A stretch of DNA of 64,000 nt from Reichenbachiella carrageenanivorans. Its GTDB lineage: Bacteria; Bacteroidota; Bacteroidia; Cytophagales; Cyclobacteriaceae. Positions 42,695-50,812 of the stretch are shown here, piece by piece (the first letter of the stretch is position 1; every line of letters starts with the position of its first letter). The DNA is taken from contig NZ_CP106735.1 of the NCBI RefSeq assembly GCF_025639805.1, forward strand, positions 434,001-498,000, in the 5' to 3' direction. The translations under genes and the position numbers were made by a program. The notes beneath the pieces are model-generated. The model ran no database searches and was not told the origin of the DNA. It saw only the letters and a list, made by a program, of their open reading frames with translations.

Positions 42695-43519
42695 CTACTT
42701 ACTATTAGTGTGTTTTATGTGTTTCAGTATTATTTCGGCGGTTTCTTCTACAGCCTTGTTTGTGACATCAATTACCGGACATCCAATTTTTTTCATCACC
42801 TTGTCCGCCAGTTCTAGTTCATGAATGATATTGTTGAGATCAGAATATTGCGTATCACTGGCTACGCCCATCGTATTATTTCTTTCGGCTCTCACTTGAT
42901 TCAGGCGACTAGGATCTATGGTCAACCCAATGATTTTTTTTATTGGCACTTGAAACAGGTGCTTAGGTATACTAGACATAGAAACCAGCGGAATATTGAC
43001 CACCAAAAAATTGAGGTAAGCGAGGTATATACTCAATGGTGTTTTTGAGGTTCTTGAAACACCAATCAATACAATATCCGCCTTTTCTAACGAAGACTGA
43101 CTTTTACCATCATCATTGTTGATCGCAAATTCGATAGCATGTATTTTTCGAAAGTAGTTTTGATCCAGCTCCATCGAATGAGTAGGCTGATAAACTGGCG
43201 ACGCACTCAAGGCTTGGCCAAAAGCCTCAACATAAGGCGACAGGGCATTGAGACACTGGATTCTCAATCGTAAGCCTGCCATCACAAAGGCATCTCTTAC
43301 TTCCTCCAGTGGTGTACAAAACACCACTACGGCGGGTTCGTTCAACTTGGCCTGCTCCACTACTTCTACCGCTTCTTTAGGACTTTTGACATTCGGTACT
43401 TTTATTACTTCACATTCGCAATCTGGAAATTGCCATGCCGCTGATCGAGCGAATGATTCCAAAGCCAAAAAACTCATGGAGCCAGGAGTAATGAAGATAT
43501 TCAACCGAGTCGTTTGCAT
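42695..43519 (-). CDS. PPDK regulatory protein (bifunctional kinase/phosphorylase, DUF299)
   Basis: 274 aa. The P-loop-like motif GVSRTSKTPLSIYLAYL at 153-169 is the hallmark of the DUF299 family, which switches pyruvate phosphate dikinase or PEP synthase off by ADP-dependent phosphorylation and on by phosphate-dependent removal. GLTIDPSRLNQVRAERN further supports this. Length is normal for the family. Its stop is 2 bases from the ppdK start, which fixes the partner as that enzyme. A short palindrome AGCCTC-T-GAGGCT lies about 40 bases upstream of its start at 43559-43571. Confidence 0.95.
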   Translation of the reverse strand: MQTTRLNIFITPGSMSFLALESFARSAAWQFPDCECEVIKVPNVKSPKEAVEVVEQAKLNEPAVVVFCTPLEEVRDAFVMAGLRLRIQCLNALSPYVEAFGQALSASPVYQPTHSMELDQNYFRKIHAIEFAINNDDGKSQSSLEKADIVLIGVSRTSKTPLSIYLAYLNFLVVNIPLVSMSSIPKHLFQVPIKKIIGLTIDPSRLNQVRAERNNTMGVASDTQYSDLNNIIHELELADKVMKKIGCPVIDVTNKAVEETAEIILKHIKHTNSK

Positions 43520-43860
43520 TGAATGAATGAATTAAGACTAGCAAAGATCAAATGAAGGAGCCTCTGAGGCTACATCTTAATCGGCATATACATGTTCATT
43601 TTTTGCAAAAAAACAACCTATGTAACATATAATGCAAATAACAGACTTATAAATGTAAAAAAATGACAAATCAAACAGATCAAAGACACTATACGCCCGC
43701 AGTCAAAAAACTAGAGATAGAAGTGAAAGCAAACCATACTAAAGAAGAGCGGTGACCGAAGACAAAAACACAAAAAAGAGCTAGCTACAGATAAAACACA
43801 TCTACAACTATGCTCTTTTTTTTAACCTATAAGGCTCTCTTTTTACGAATAAATCAATGA
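43520..43860. other. Intergenic region upstream of the PPDK regulator gene
   Basis: A 341-base AT-rich region. It contains the palindrome AGCCTC-T-GAGGCT (43559-43571) near the regulator start and the sulfatase terminator at 43772-43821. No gene or clear -7 box was found; TGATCTTTG before the regulator start is a one-mismatch candidate. Confidence 0.4.
43772..43821 (-). terminator. Terminator after the sulfatase at 43861-45663
   Basis: Arms AAAAAAGAGC and GCTCTTTTTT enclose inner pairings TAG/CTA and AGAT/ATCT, giving an interrupted stem with A/T-rich base. On the minus strand it is followed by a T-rich run (TTTTTTGTGTTTTTG). It starts 40 bases past the sulfatase stop. Confidence 0.65.
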
Positions 43861-45663
43861 CTATTCATCCATTTTTCTAACGTAGACATAAAATGCGTTG
43901 CACGACGTGCCATCCTCCATATCAAAATAGGCTAACAACTCGGTCTCGCCAAGTGCTACATCAGCTGTCATTGTCGCAGATTGGCTGTCATTGTTTAGTG
44001 TAGTTTCGTATTGAGCATCCCCAATTTTGAGATATGCTTTCTGAAACCTCATCGCCTCACCAGCAATTCTTTTGTCTGTATAAGCAGTGGCTGGCACGGT
44101 ATCATAGACGGCTGTGCCTAGTGCCAACCCACTTTCTTCAGGCCATCTCATCAGATCAAACTGATACTTACCATCTGCGACAAAATTCACCGTAAACTTG
44201 GCTGGTTCCATCGGAGCCCCTTTTCTAATCAGCGACTGATTCCACGGAGGATATTTGTCGATCGCCCGAGCATCATGACAGGTAATCACATCTAATGAAT
44301 CCTGTCCTAGCTCGATCACCGAAAACTTGGTTTCCTTGATCACATCTTCCCACCAAGTTTCATAAAAAGCATTCATCGCCAGTACTCGATCCGAAAACTG
44401 ATCTGCCAAATTGTTTTCTTGCCCAGGGTCTTCGGATACATTGTAGAGCTCTACCCCATTGATCAATCTCCAATCCCCTTCCATTACACAACTATTTTTG
44501 CCTTTGACTGGCCAAGGTACACGCTGGGTATCTGTCACCAAATACCGATCTGAGAGGTCACTTTTACCCAATAGATAATCACTGATATCTGTTCCATCTA
44601 GGGTTTTCAACGAATTGAATTCCTGGCCTGTAAGTGTGGTAAGCGTGGGCAACAAATCTACATGAGCAGTGAGTGCTGTAAGCTTTTTTCCACCTGTGAG
44701 CCCTCCATTGGGCCATTTGATAATAAATGGCACACGATGACCTCCATCGTATTCACTGCTTTTTGTTCCACGCATTCCTGCATTGTAGCCGTAGTACTTT
44801 CCAGTTTTTTTGTCTTGCTTGTATCCTCTGGCGGTTCCATTGTCCGTAGTGAAAATCAAGATCGTATTGTCAGCAATACCCAGATCATTCAGTTGTTTCG
44901 TCAACCTTGCGAAGTTGTCGTCTATGTTAGTGATCATACCATAAAATCGCTTTTGCATCTCCGTGATTGCCGTCTCGTCTTTGTATTGCTCGTAATAAGC
45001 CTTCGGCACATTGTATGGCCCATGTGGTGCATTCAAACTGAGGTAGCAGAAAAATGGCTCTTCCTTTTTGTTTTCAATGAATTTCATCGCTTCATCAAAC
45101 CATACATCGGTACAATAGCCAATCTGCTTTTCGGGCACGCCGTTTCTGAAGTACGTATCATCAAAATAGTCGTTGTTCCAATAGTCTGGCGTCTGACCTA
45201 CTCCTCCACCTCCGTGATAAAAGGCCTCTTCAAATCCCCGATCGTGCGGTCGAAAAGGATGATTGTCTCCCAAATGCCATTTGCCAAACATGCCAGTAGC
45301 GTATCCATTTTCTTTAAATACATCTGCCATCGTTACTTCCCCTTTGTTGAGCATAGATGCCCCCATGATGGTATGCCATACCCCATTTCGGTTGCAATTT
45401 CGCCCAGTCATAAAACCAGCACGAGTAGGTGCACATGTCGTGCCTACATGATAATTGGTGAGACTAACCGACTCCGAAGCAAACTTGTCTATGGCTGGTG
45501 TTTGGATAATAGAATTGCCAGTATGTCCTAAGTCTCCATACCCCTGATCGTCGGTGATCACAATGATCACATTGGGTTTGTCGTCTACGGCAGACGCTGG
45601 CTTATCTGCGCATGCTGAAGCAAAAACGAACATGGCCAGATATGAATTTAAAAAGTATTTCAT
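43861..45663 (-). CDS. Arylsulfatase A-like sulfatase, lipoprotein
   Basis: 600 aa from the ATG at 45663, which gives a lipoprotein signal (MKYFLNSYLAMFVFASAC, Cys18). An upstream in-frame extension to 45813 lacks signal character. Motifs: NVIIVITDDQGYGDLGHTG, FGly motif C77-APTR, FGKWHLGDNHPFRPHDRGF and FTTDNGTARG. After the sulfatase domain (about 30-465) there is a C-terminal beta module (about 490-600, KFTVNFVADGKYQFDLMRWP) that may bind sugar. It is downstream of the GH95 and L-fuconate dehydratase genes with a 302-base gap, so it may have its own promoter. A fucose-sulfate target is tempting but only contextual. Confidence 0.92.
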   Translation of the reverse strand: MKYFLNSYLAMFVFASACADKPASAVDDKPNVIIVITDDQGYGDLGHTGNSIIQTPAIDKFASESVSLTNYHVGTTCAPTRAGFMTGRNCNRNGVWHTIMGASMLNKGEVTMADVFKENGYATGMFGKWHLGDNHPFRPHDRGFEEAFYHGGGGVGQTPDYWNNDYFDDTYFRNGVPEKQIGYCTDVWFDEAMKFIENKKEEPFFCYLSLNAPHGPYNVPKAYYEQYKDETAITEMQKRFYGMITNIDDNFARLTKQLNDLGIADNTILIFTTDNGTARGYKQDKKTGKYYGYNAGMRGTKSSEYDGGHRVPFIIKWPNGGLTGGKKLTALTAHVDLLPTLTTLTGQEFNSLKTLDGTDISDYLLGKSDLSDRYLVTDTQRVPWPVKGKNSCVMEGDWRLINGVELYNVSEDPGQENNLADQFSDRVLAMNAFYETWWEDVIKETKFSVIELGQDSLDVITCHDARAIDKYPPWNQSLIRKGAPMEPAKFTVNFVADGKYQFDLMRWPEESGLALGTAVYDTVPATAYTDKRIAGEAMRFQKAYLKIGDAQYETTLNNDSQSATMTADVALGETELLAYFDMEDGTSCNAFYVYVRKMDE

Positions 45664-45965
45664 CGTTAAATAAGTTTTTTCTCTTTGGGGAATTGTAATT
45701 CCACTCAAAAATGGCGCATCGCAAGTATAAATTCTACTTTGATTTTGATAAATCCGAATCCATTTTTTGCCCTGCCAGGTGATGTTTTGGCTTCTAGCCA
45801 AATAATGCATCAATAGCCTCTAGCAGCCTATGTTTTACGCAAGGATATTTTCTCTCATACACATCTATAAATGATCACTTCCATGTTTTGAATTAGCTTC
45901 TCCAACTGCTGCCCAAAGCAGACTAATAATCAAGCATATATAAAGTATTAGGCCCTAGTTTTTCG
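45664..45965. promoter_or_regulatory. Sulfatase upstream region with 14-bp palindrome
   Basis: The exact palindrome GGAATT-GT-AATTCC lies at 45689-45702, 26 bases before the sulfatase start. A near-consensus -7 box (TATACTTG on the minus strand) lies at 45722-45729. The palindrome lies downstream of that box, where a bound repressor would block transcription. The rest of the 302 bases shows no gene. Confidence 0.35.
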
Positions 45966-48350
45966 TTATTCCTTTGGCGATTTTTTATAAAACTGATGTC
46001 CTGGCAACCTTGCCGTTTTCTCGCTGAATCCAAATAAATTTTTGTCATGATCGTCAAGTGGAATTGCTCGAATGGTCAAATCGGCATCCCTAAGTGTGGT
46101 GGATGAAAATACAACGGTTTCACCAATTTTCAGGTCGACACTAAAAGCTCCTGAATCATCGATCAGCACCTTGTCCGAATCCATCACACGTATTCCATCT
46201 ATGTAAATATTGGGTGACTCTAGATCCGTTTTTACGACACAAGGTGAGCCCTCAAGGCTTTCTACAGCTACGAACTGTGTGCTTCCATTTTTTCTTCTTG
46301 CACTTACCAAGAAAGCTCCTTGAGTTCTCAGTTGATGAAAGGTCGCATCTCCCCATCGCGCTGGTGTACCTGGAAAAACCTTAATAACACCTCCCATGCT
46401 TTGAAGCAACATATCATGAACACAAGTAGCAAAAGACAAAGGACTTTCGATTACTGGATTTCCTTCTGCATACATGGTAGTGGTCGATACATTCTCATGC
46501 TTAATTAAGAAGTCGAGATAATAATAAGCCTTGTCTGCATCTCCGAGTGCTGCATACATAGAGGCGGCTCCTGTGGCCGTATATCCCGTGACTGGCATCG
46601 TTTCTAATCTTGCATGGGTATTGACCGTTATATCTAGCCAATGATCGAGCGTAGTTCGAACCAAGAGGCTGTCCTCTTCTGCTGTAAGCACTGCCAATGG
46701 GTAAAACGCCAACAAGTGTGAATAATGGCGATGCCGTTTTTCAAACGCAATGTCTTTCCCTATCCTCAATCCATGTTCATCTAACTGAAACCCAACTAGG
46801 TGAGTCATGATGTTTTTCCATTCTCCTGCGAGTGGATCGTTTAGATCAAACTCGTCATTGAGATCAAGCAGCGTTTGACAGCTCCACCTCATGAGGGCAA
46901 GCGTAAAATTGATATCCTGACCATGGCCATTTGGATATTCTGGCGACCAGCTGTTTTTGACATGAATTTTACCATCAGTCTCGTCTACAGGGTTTTCTTC
47001 TAAATAATTGAGATAACTATTTACTGCTTTTTTCAACAGCGGAAACAACTTGTCTCTCATGCGCTCGCGATCTCCAGCATATTGACAATGCAACCAATAA
47101 TCATGTAAAATCCATACCAGCATGTCTGGGACTTTCCCTCCATTATAGGCTATGAAATCCTGCGGAAGGAGTGCCGCTACAGCTGCACTATTTCCCCAGC
47201 GGTCAGGCACGTTGTCTTCTAGGTTTTTTGCATACTTATCTATTGAGTTGACCAGCGATTCGCCAACCGATAATCGGTTGGCCGTCAGGTATGTCCAATA
47301 TTGCAATTCCACATTCAAATCACCCCACACCATCGGCCAAAAGGTATCGTGATACCAAGGTCCCATCAGATCCATTATAGGACCGTTGCCTCTGGTGGCA
47401 GATGCAAATTTGTACATCTGAATCCAATAAAATGCTTCTTTCTCTGCGTCGTTAATCGTTAAAAAGCTGAGTGGATAATACTCATGCCACCATTGTGTAT
47501 GTGCCGCCTCAAAGGTGCCGTTATCAAGTAGTGCCTTTGCCTTTTGTAAATTCTGTTTTACAACTTGCTTACTATTGTGCGCTGGAAAACTATGGTGAAC
47601 ACTAGCCAACAAGCGTTGAGTCCCAGCTTCCTCTCCACTCACCTCCCAACCAGTGGTCGTTTCTCCTCTGTTTTTATAGAGCATCTGTAGGCAAAAACGC
47701 TGACCATTCTCTTCAGTGATGGTAGCAGGAGGAGGCATTGGCATAGGATCGTTGCGCATCTTATCCCAGTTAGGGCTTTTAGGGCCACCTCCAGCTTGCA
47801 AACTTTTCCACACTGGAGGAATGGGGGCATCTGGATGCCACGTGATTTTCACCAATTCCCCTCCACTGGCTATTGTTTCGAATGAGATGACATCGATATC
47901 ACTATGCGAATAACCCTTGATCTGATAAGATCCTTCTAAGGTTTCGATTACTCCCGTCAATTGTGCATCCCATAAACTCAAGCGTAAATCTACACCCGTA
48001 ATATTGCCTTTCGACTCTAGTTTGAAATGCCCCAAGGGCAAACGACTCCGATAGATCCAAAGCATTTGATTTTCCTTAGGTGCCTCTCGGTGATCGTAAT
48101 AATCGTGCCTCCCCAGATAGATGGACATGGTGTTTTTTCCTTCACTCTCCATCCTATAGAAGAGAAATCCCACATTTCCATTTCCAGTATAAGGAGCCAC
48201 TTCCCATCGATGTGGAATCACATCCCAACGCATATCGTGCTGAGATAAAAATGCTTCATAATCCACCTCCAATCTCACCGATGAAATTGGTTCTTTACAA
48301 AAAGAGCAAAAGACAAATAATATGAATAAGTATTTAGTATTGTTCATCAT
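45966..48350 (-). CDS. GH95-like alpha-L-fucosidase/galactosidase
   Basis: About 794 aa from the ATG at 48350 (a second ATG follows at once; a third in-frame ATG at 48368 lies before the signal). The signal is MMNNTKYLFILFVFCSFC, probably a lipoprotein. The N-terminal beta domain (YTGNGNVGFLFYRMESEG..., SIYLGRHDYYDHR) also resembles DUF5703. The (alpha/alpha)6 domain holds WYHDTFWPMVWGDLNVELQYW and KNSWSPEYPNGHGQD. The C-terminus (VIKVFPGTPARWGDATFHQL) is the GH95 signature. GH95 removes alpha-L-fucose or alpha-L-galactose by inversion. The L-fuconate dehydratase gene 72 bases upstream supports release of fucose or L-galactose. Assignment to the exact GH95 subgroup is uncertain. Confidence 0.75.
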   Translation of the reverse strand: MMNNTKYLFILFVFCSFCKEPISSVRLEVDYEAFLSQHDMRWDVIPHRWEVAPYTGNGNVGFLFYRMESEGKNTMSIYLGRHDYYDHREAPKENQMLWIYRSRLPLGHFKLESKGNITGVDLRLSLWDAQLTGVIETLEGSYQIKGYSHSDIDVISFETIASGGELVKITWHPDAPIPPVWKSLQAGGGPKSPNWDKMRNDPMPMPPPATITEENGQRFCLQMLYKNRGETTTGWEVSGEEAGTQRLLASVHHSFPAHNSKQVVKQNLQKAKALLDNGTFEAAHTQWWHEYYPLSFLTINDAEKEAFYWIQMYKFASATRGNGPIMDLMGPWYHDTFWPMVWGDLNVELQYWTYLTANRLSVGESLVNSIDKYAKNLEDNVPDRWGNSAAVAALLPQDFIAYNGGKVPDMLVWILHDYWLHCQYAGDRERMRDKLFPLLKKAVNSYLNYLEENPVDETDGKIHVKNSWSPEYPNGHGQDINFTLALMRWSCQTLLDLNDEFDLNDPLAGEWKNIMTHLVGFQLDEHGLRIGKDIAFEKRHRHYSHLLAFYPLAVLTAEEDSLLVRTTLDHWLDITVNTHARLETMPVTGYTATGAASMYAALGDADKAYYYLDFLIKHENVSTTTMYAEGNPVIESPLSFATCVHDMLLQSMGGVIKVFPGTPARWGDATFHQLRTQGAFLVSARRKNGSTQFVAVESLEGSPCVVKTDLESPNIYIDGIRVMDSDKVLIDDSGAFSVDLKIGETVVFSSTTLRDADLTIRAIPLDDHDKNLFGFSEKTARLPGHQFYKKSPKE

Positions 48351-48422
48351 GCTTTTTTGATTCAACATCCAATTAAATCACAATTACTTGAATTTGCAGG
48401 ATCAAACTTGATTGAGATATGA

Positions 48423-49736
48423 TTACCCAACAGCAGACTCTGTCATCCACATTTTACCATACGGATAAGTATAATCATAAAAGGTTTCCTTTTTCATCGT
48501 GATACTATACCCTGGCAACATGGGAGGCATATATGCTCCGTTTTTGATCACCACAGGGTCAAGAAAATGCTCGTGCAAATGATCGACATATTCAATGATT
48601 CGCTCTTCTAAAGAACCACTAATGACTATATAATCAATCATGGATAGATGTTGTACATACTCGCATAAACCTACACCACCTGCATGAGGGCATACTGGAA
48701 TGTCGAACTTGGCAGCCATCAACAAAATAGCAAGTATCTCATTGACTCCGCCTACTCGACAACTATCGATCTGACAAATCCCTATGGCTCCCGCTTGCAT
48801 CAATTGTTTAAAGACTACTCTATTTTGACAGTGTTCGCCAGTTGCTACTTTGATAGGAGCTACGGCTTTGGCTATCGTAGCATGGCCTAAAACATCATCT
48901 GGGCTCGTAGGCTCTTCTATCCAGTAAGGGTTGAATTGCGCCAGCTTTTCCATATTAGCAATGGCTTCACCCACATCCCATTTTTGATTAGCATCCATCA
49001 TCAGTCTCAGGTCTGGACCTATTTCTTCTCTGATAATAGCAGCTCTCCTCATGTCGTCATTGAGGTCTGATCCTACCTTTATCTTCATGTTGGAAAACCC
49101 TTGGGCTTTGGCTTCACGACAAAGACGTCTCATTTTATCATCTGAGTAGCCTAACCAACCAGCCGAGGTGGTATAGGCTGGATAACCTGTGCTTTTTAAC
49201 TTTTCGATTCTTTCTGCCTTGGTCGACTCCTTGGCTTTCAGTATAGCTAATGCCTCTTCTGGTGTAATCGCATCCGTGATGTACGTAAAGTCCACGCATT
49301 TGACGAGCGCTTCAGGACTCATATCAGCAATAAGCTGCCACAGTGGCTTGCCTTCTACTTTGGCATAGAGGTCCCAAACAGCATTCACAATGGCTCCTGT
49401 GGCGAGGTGAATGACTCCCTTTTCTGGGCCTACCCACCTTAGCTGGCTATCGCCTGTGATCATTTTCCAGAAGGCACCCATATCGCTAGTAAATGACGCC
49501 AAGGTCTTTCCTTTCACCAGATAAGACAGTGCCTCTATGGCAGCCACGCACAATTCGTTGCCACGGCCGATAGTAAAGGTCAGTCCATGTCCTTCTAGCC
49601 CATCAACATGATCTGTTTTTAATATGACATAAGCTGCAGAGTAATCTGGATCAGGATTCATGGCATCTGATCCATCGAGAGATTTGCTAGTAGGAAAACG
49701 TAGGTCTATTACTTCAATGTCAATTATTTTTATCAC
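48423..49736 (-). CDS. fucD: L-fuconate dehydratase (enolase superfamily)
   Basis: 437 aa from a GTG start. The N-terminus (VIDLRFPTSKSLDGSDAMNP, GHGLTFTIGRGNE) is characteristic of L-fuconate dehydratases. The enolase-type barrel has the lysine motif NMKIKVG and metal ligands in MMDANQKWD, YWIEEPTSPDD and ATGEHCQNR. It dehydrates L-fuconate to 2-keto-3-deoxy-L-fuconate in the cytoplasm, part of the non-phosphorylating fucose pathway; relatives also use L-galactonate. The other pathway enzymes (dehydrogenase, lactonase, hydrolase) are not in the window. GH95 follows downstream and an AraC regulator diverges upstream. Confidence 0.93.
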   Translation of the reverse strand: MIKIIDIEVIDLRFPTSKSLDGSDAMNPDPDYSAAYVILKTDHVDGLEGHGLTFTIGRGNELCVAAIEALSYLVKGKTLASFTSDMGAFWKMITGDSQLRWVGPEKGVIHLATGAIVNAVWDLYAKVEGKPLWQLIADMSPEALVKCVDFTYITDAITPEEALAILKAKESTKAERIEKLKSTGYPAYTTSAGWLGYSDDKMRRLCREAKAQGFSNMKIKVGSDLNDDMRRAAIIREEIGPDLRLMMDANQKWDVGEAIANMEKLAQFNPYWIEEPTSPDDVLGHATIAKAVAPIKVATGEHCQNRVVFKQLMQAGAIGICQIDSCRVGGVNEILAILLMAAKFDIPVCPHAGGVGLCEYVQHLSMIDYIVISGSLEERIIEYVDHLHEHFLDPVVIKNGAYMPPMLPGYSITMKKETFYDYTYPYGKMWMTESAVG

Positions 49737-49771
49737 AATCTATAGTTTTCGTTTATGTATACTTTTTTTGA

Positions 49772-49789
49772 GAGTAATTTGCATTACTC
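49772..49789. repeat. Inverted repeat GAGTAAT-TTGC-ATTACTC
   Basis: A perfect 7-bp inverted repeat lies 36 bases upstream of the fuconate dehydratase start. A further AGTAAT occurs just to its right (49794-49799). The set is a candidate operator for the divergent AraC-family gene or another regulator. Confidence 0.45.
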
Positions 49790-49821
49790 GCTTAGTAATC
49801 AAGCGCTCAATGTATTTTTGA

Positions 49822-49829
49822 TAACTTTG
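49822..49829 (+). promoter_or_regulatory. Candidate -7 box of the AraC-family gene
   Basis: TAACTTTG matches TAnnTTTG and lies about 114 bases before the AraC ATG, implying a leader of roughly 105 bases that includes the palindrome at 49841-49876. The same eight bases occur before the SGNH gene at 53700. Confidence 0.45.
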
Positions 49830-49840
49830 CATCATTAGAA

Positions 49841-49876
49841 TAGTACAAAATTGCACTTTAGTGCATTCTTGTACTA
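49841..49876. repeat. 36-bp nested perfect inverted repeat in the AraC leader
   Basis: Outer arms TAGTACAA / TTGTACTA and inner arms TGCACT / AGTGCA are both exact, with 3-base internal loops and a TT centre. It lies just downstream of the candidate AraC -7 box. It could be an operator or an RNA hairpin in the leader. It is not followed by a T-run, so it is not a terminator on the plus strand. Confidence 0.6.
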
Positions 49877-49942
49877 CTGGAAATTTGATACTTGTGCGTA
49901 CTTTTTTTGCCTTAGTTTATTGCCTCATTCATTTCACCGTCT

Positions 49943-50797
49943 ATGAACCCTGAATACCTCAACAGAAGTGTTACCTCAAACCATTCTGTTTCTATCACTC
50001 ACCTGCGGGACAAGCATTTCATCAAGCGATTTCATTATCACGAACAAATAGAAATTGTAGCCATTGTAAAAAGTACTGGAACTCGTTTTGTCGGGGACAA
50101 TATTGCTGAGTTCAAGACTGGCGAGATCGTGGTGATAGGAAAAGATTTGCCTCATATGTGGCAGAACTCGAATGCCTATTTTGAAGCGGGCAATGACAAG
50201 ATAGCCGAAGCTGTCACCATACACTTGGGGTTGAATTTTCTAGAAAACAACCTGACGGATCTCCCTGAAAACAACGGAATCAAAAGTTTGATTAACAAGT
50301 CTGTCAGGGGACTTTTGTTTAAAAATGATGCCAGAACTTTCTATAAAATATTGACATTAAACGAAGAAAAGGGGTATGCCAAATTCTTGAAAGTATTAGA
50401 AATACTGAATGATCTAGGTACTCAAACCAACTATGAATACATAGCCAGCGATGGCTTTATGGAGCGAATATCTGACTCGCAAGAAACCCGATCTTATCAG
50501 GTGCATCAGTTCATCATGAATAATTTTAAAAAAGAAATCAGCCTCAATCAAGTAGCAGAAGTTGCTCACATGAATCCTTCTGCATTTAGTAGGTATTTCA
50601 AAAAAACGCAAGGAAAAACCTTAGTGCAATACATCAATGACATTAAAATCGGATTTGCCTGCAAGCTGCTCATGAATGAAAACAAAAGCATCCTAGAGGT
50701 ATGCTACGAATCTGGTTTTAAAAACGCTTCTAATTTCAACAAGCAGTTTCGAAAAAAGCACCACTTATCACCGAAAGAATATAGAGCAAAGTTGTAA
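49943..50797 (+). CDS. AraC-family transcriptional regulator with cupin sensor domain
   Basis: 284 aa. The N-terminal half (about 10-150) is a cupin-like sugar-sensing domain (FHYHEQIEIVAIVKSTGTRF, GEIVVIGKDLPHMWQN). The C-terminal AraC domain (about 180-284) has both helix-turn-helix motifs (LNQVAEVAHMNPSAFSRYFK; ILEVCYESGFKNASNFNKQF). It diverges from the fuconate dehydratase gene, so it probably controls that gene and GH95 in response to a fucose-type sugar. The effector is not known. Its stop is 15 bases from the convergent chemoreceptor stop. Confidence 0.93.
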   Translation: MNPEYLNRSVTSNHSVSITHLRDKHFIKRFHYHEQIEIVAIVKSTGTRFVGDNIAEFKTGEIVVIGKDLPHMWQNSNAYFEAGNDKIAEAVTIHLGLNFLENNLTDLPENNGIKSLINKSVRGLLFKNDARTFYKILTLNEEKGYAKFLKVLEILNDLGTQTNYEYIASDGFMERISDSQETRSYQVHQFIMNNFKKEISLNQVAEVAHMNPSAFSRYFKKTQGKTLVQYINDIKIGFACKLLMNENKSILEVCYESGFKNASNFNKQFRKKHHLSPKEYRAKL

Positions 50798-50812
50798 GAA
50801 ATAAGCCAGCAG

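Noticed and set aside
44662..45531. Plus-strand open frame of 289 codons
   Set aside because: It lies wholly opposite the sulfatase at 43861-45663, whose motifs are unmistakable, and its product has no signal, domain or repeat pattern.
43861..45813. Longer sulfatase start at 45813
   Set aside because: The first 50 residues are not a signal peptide and cover the likely promoter; the ATG at 45663 begins a lipoprotein signal.
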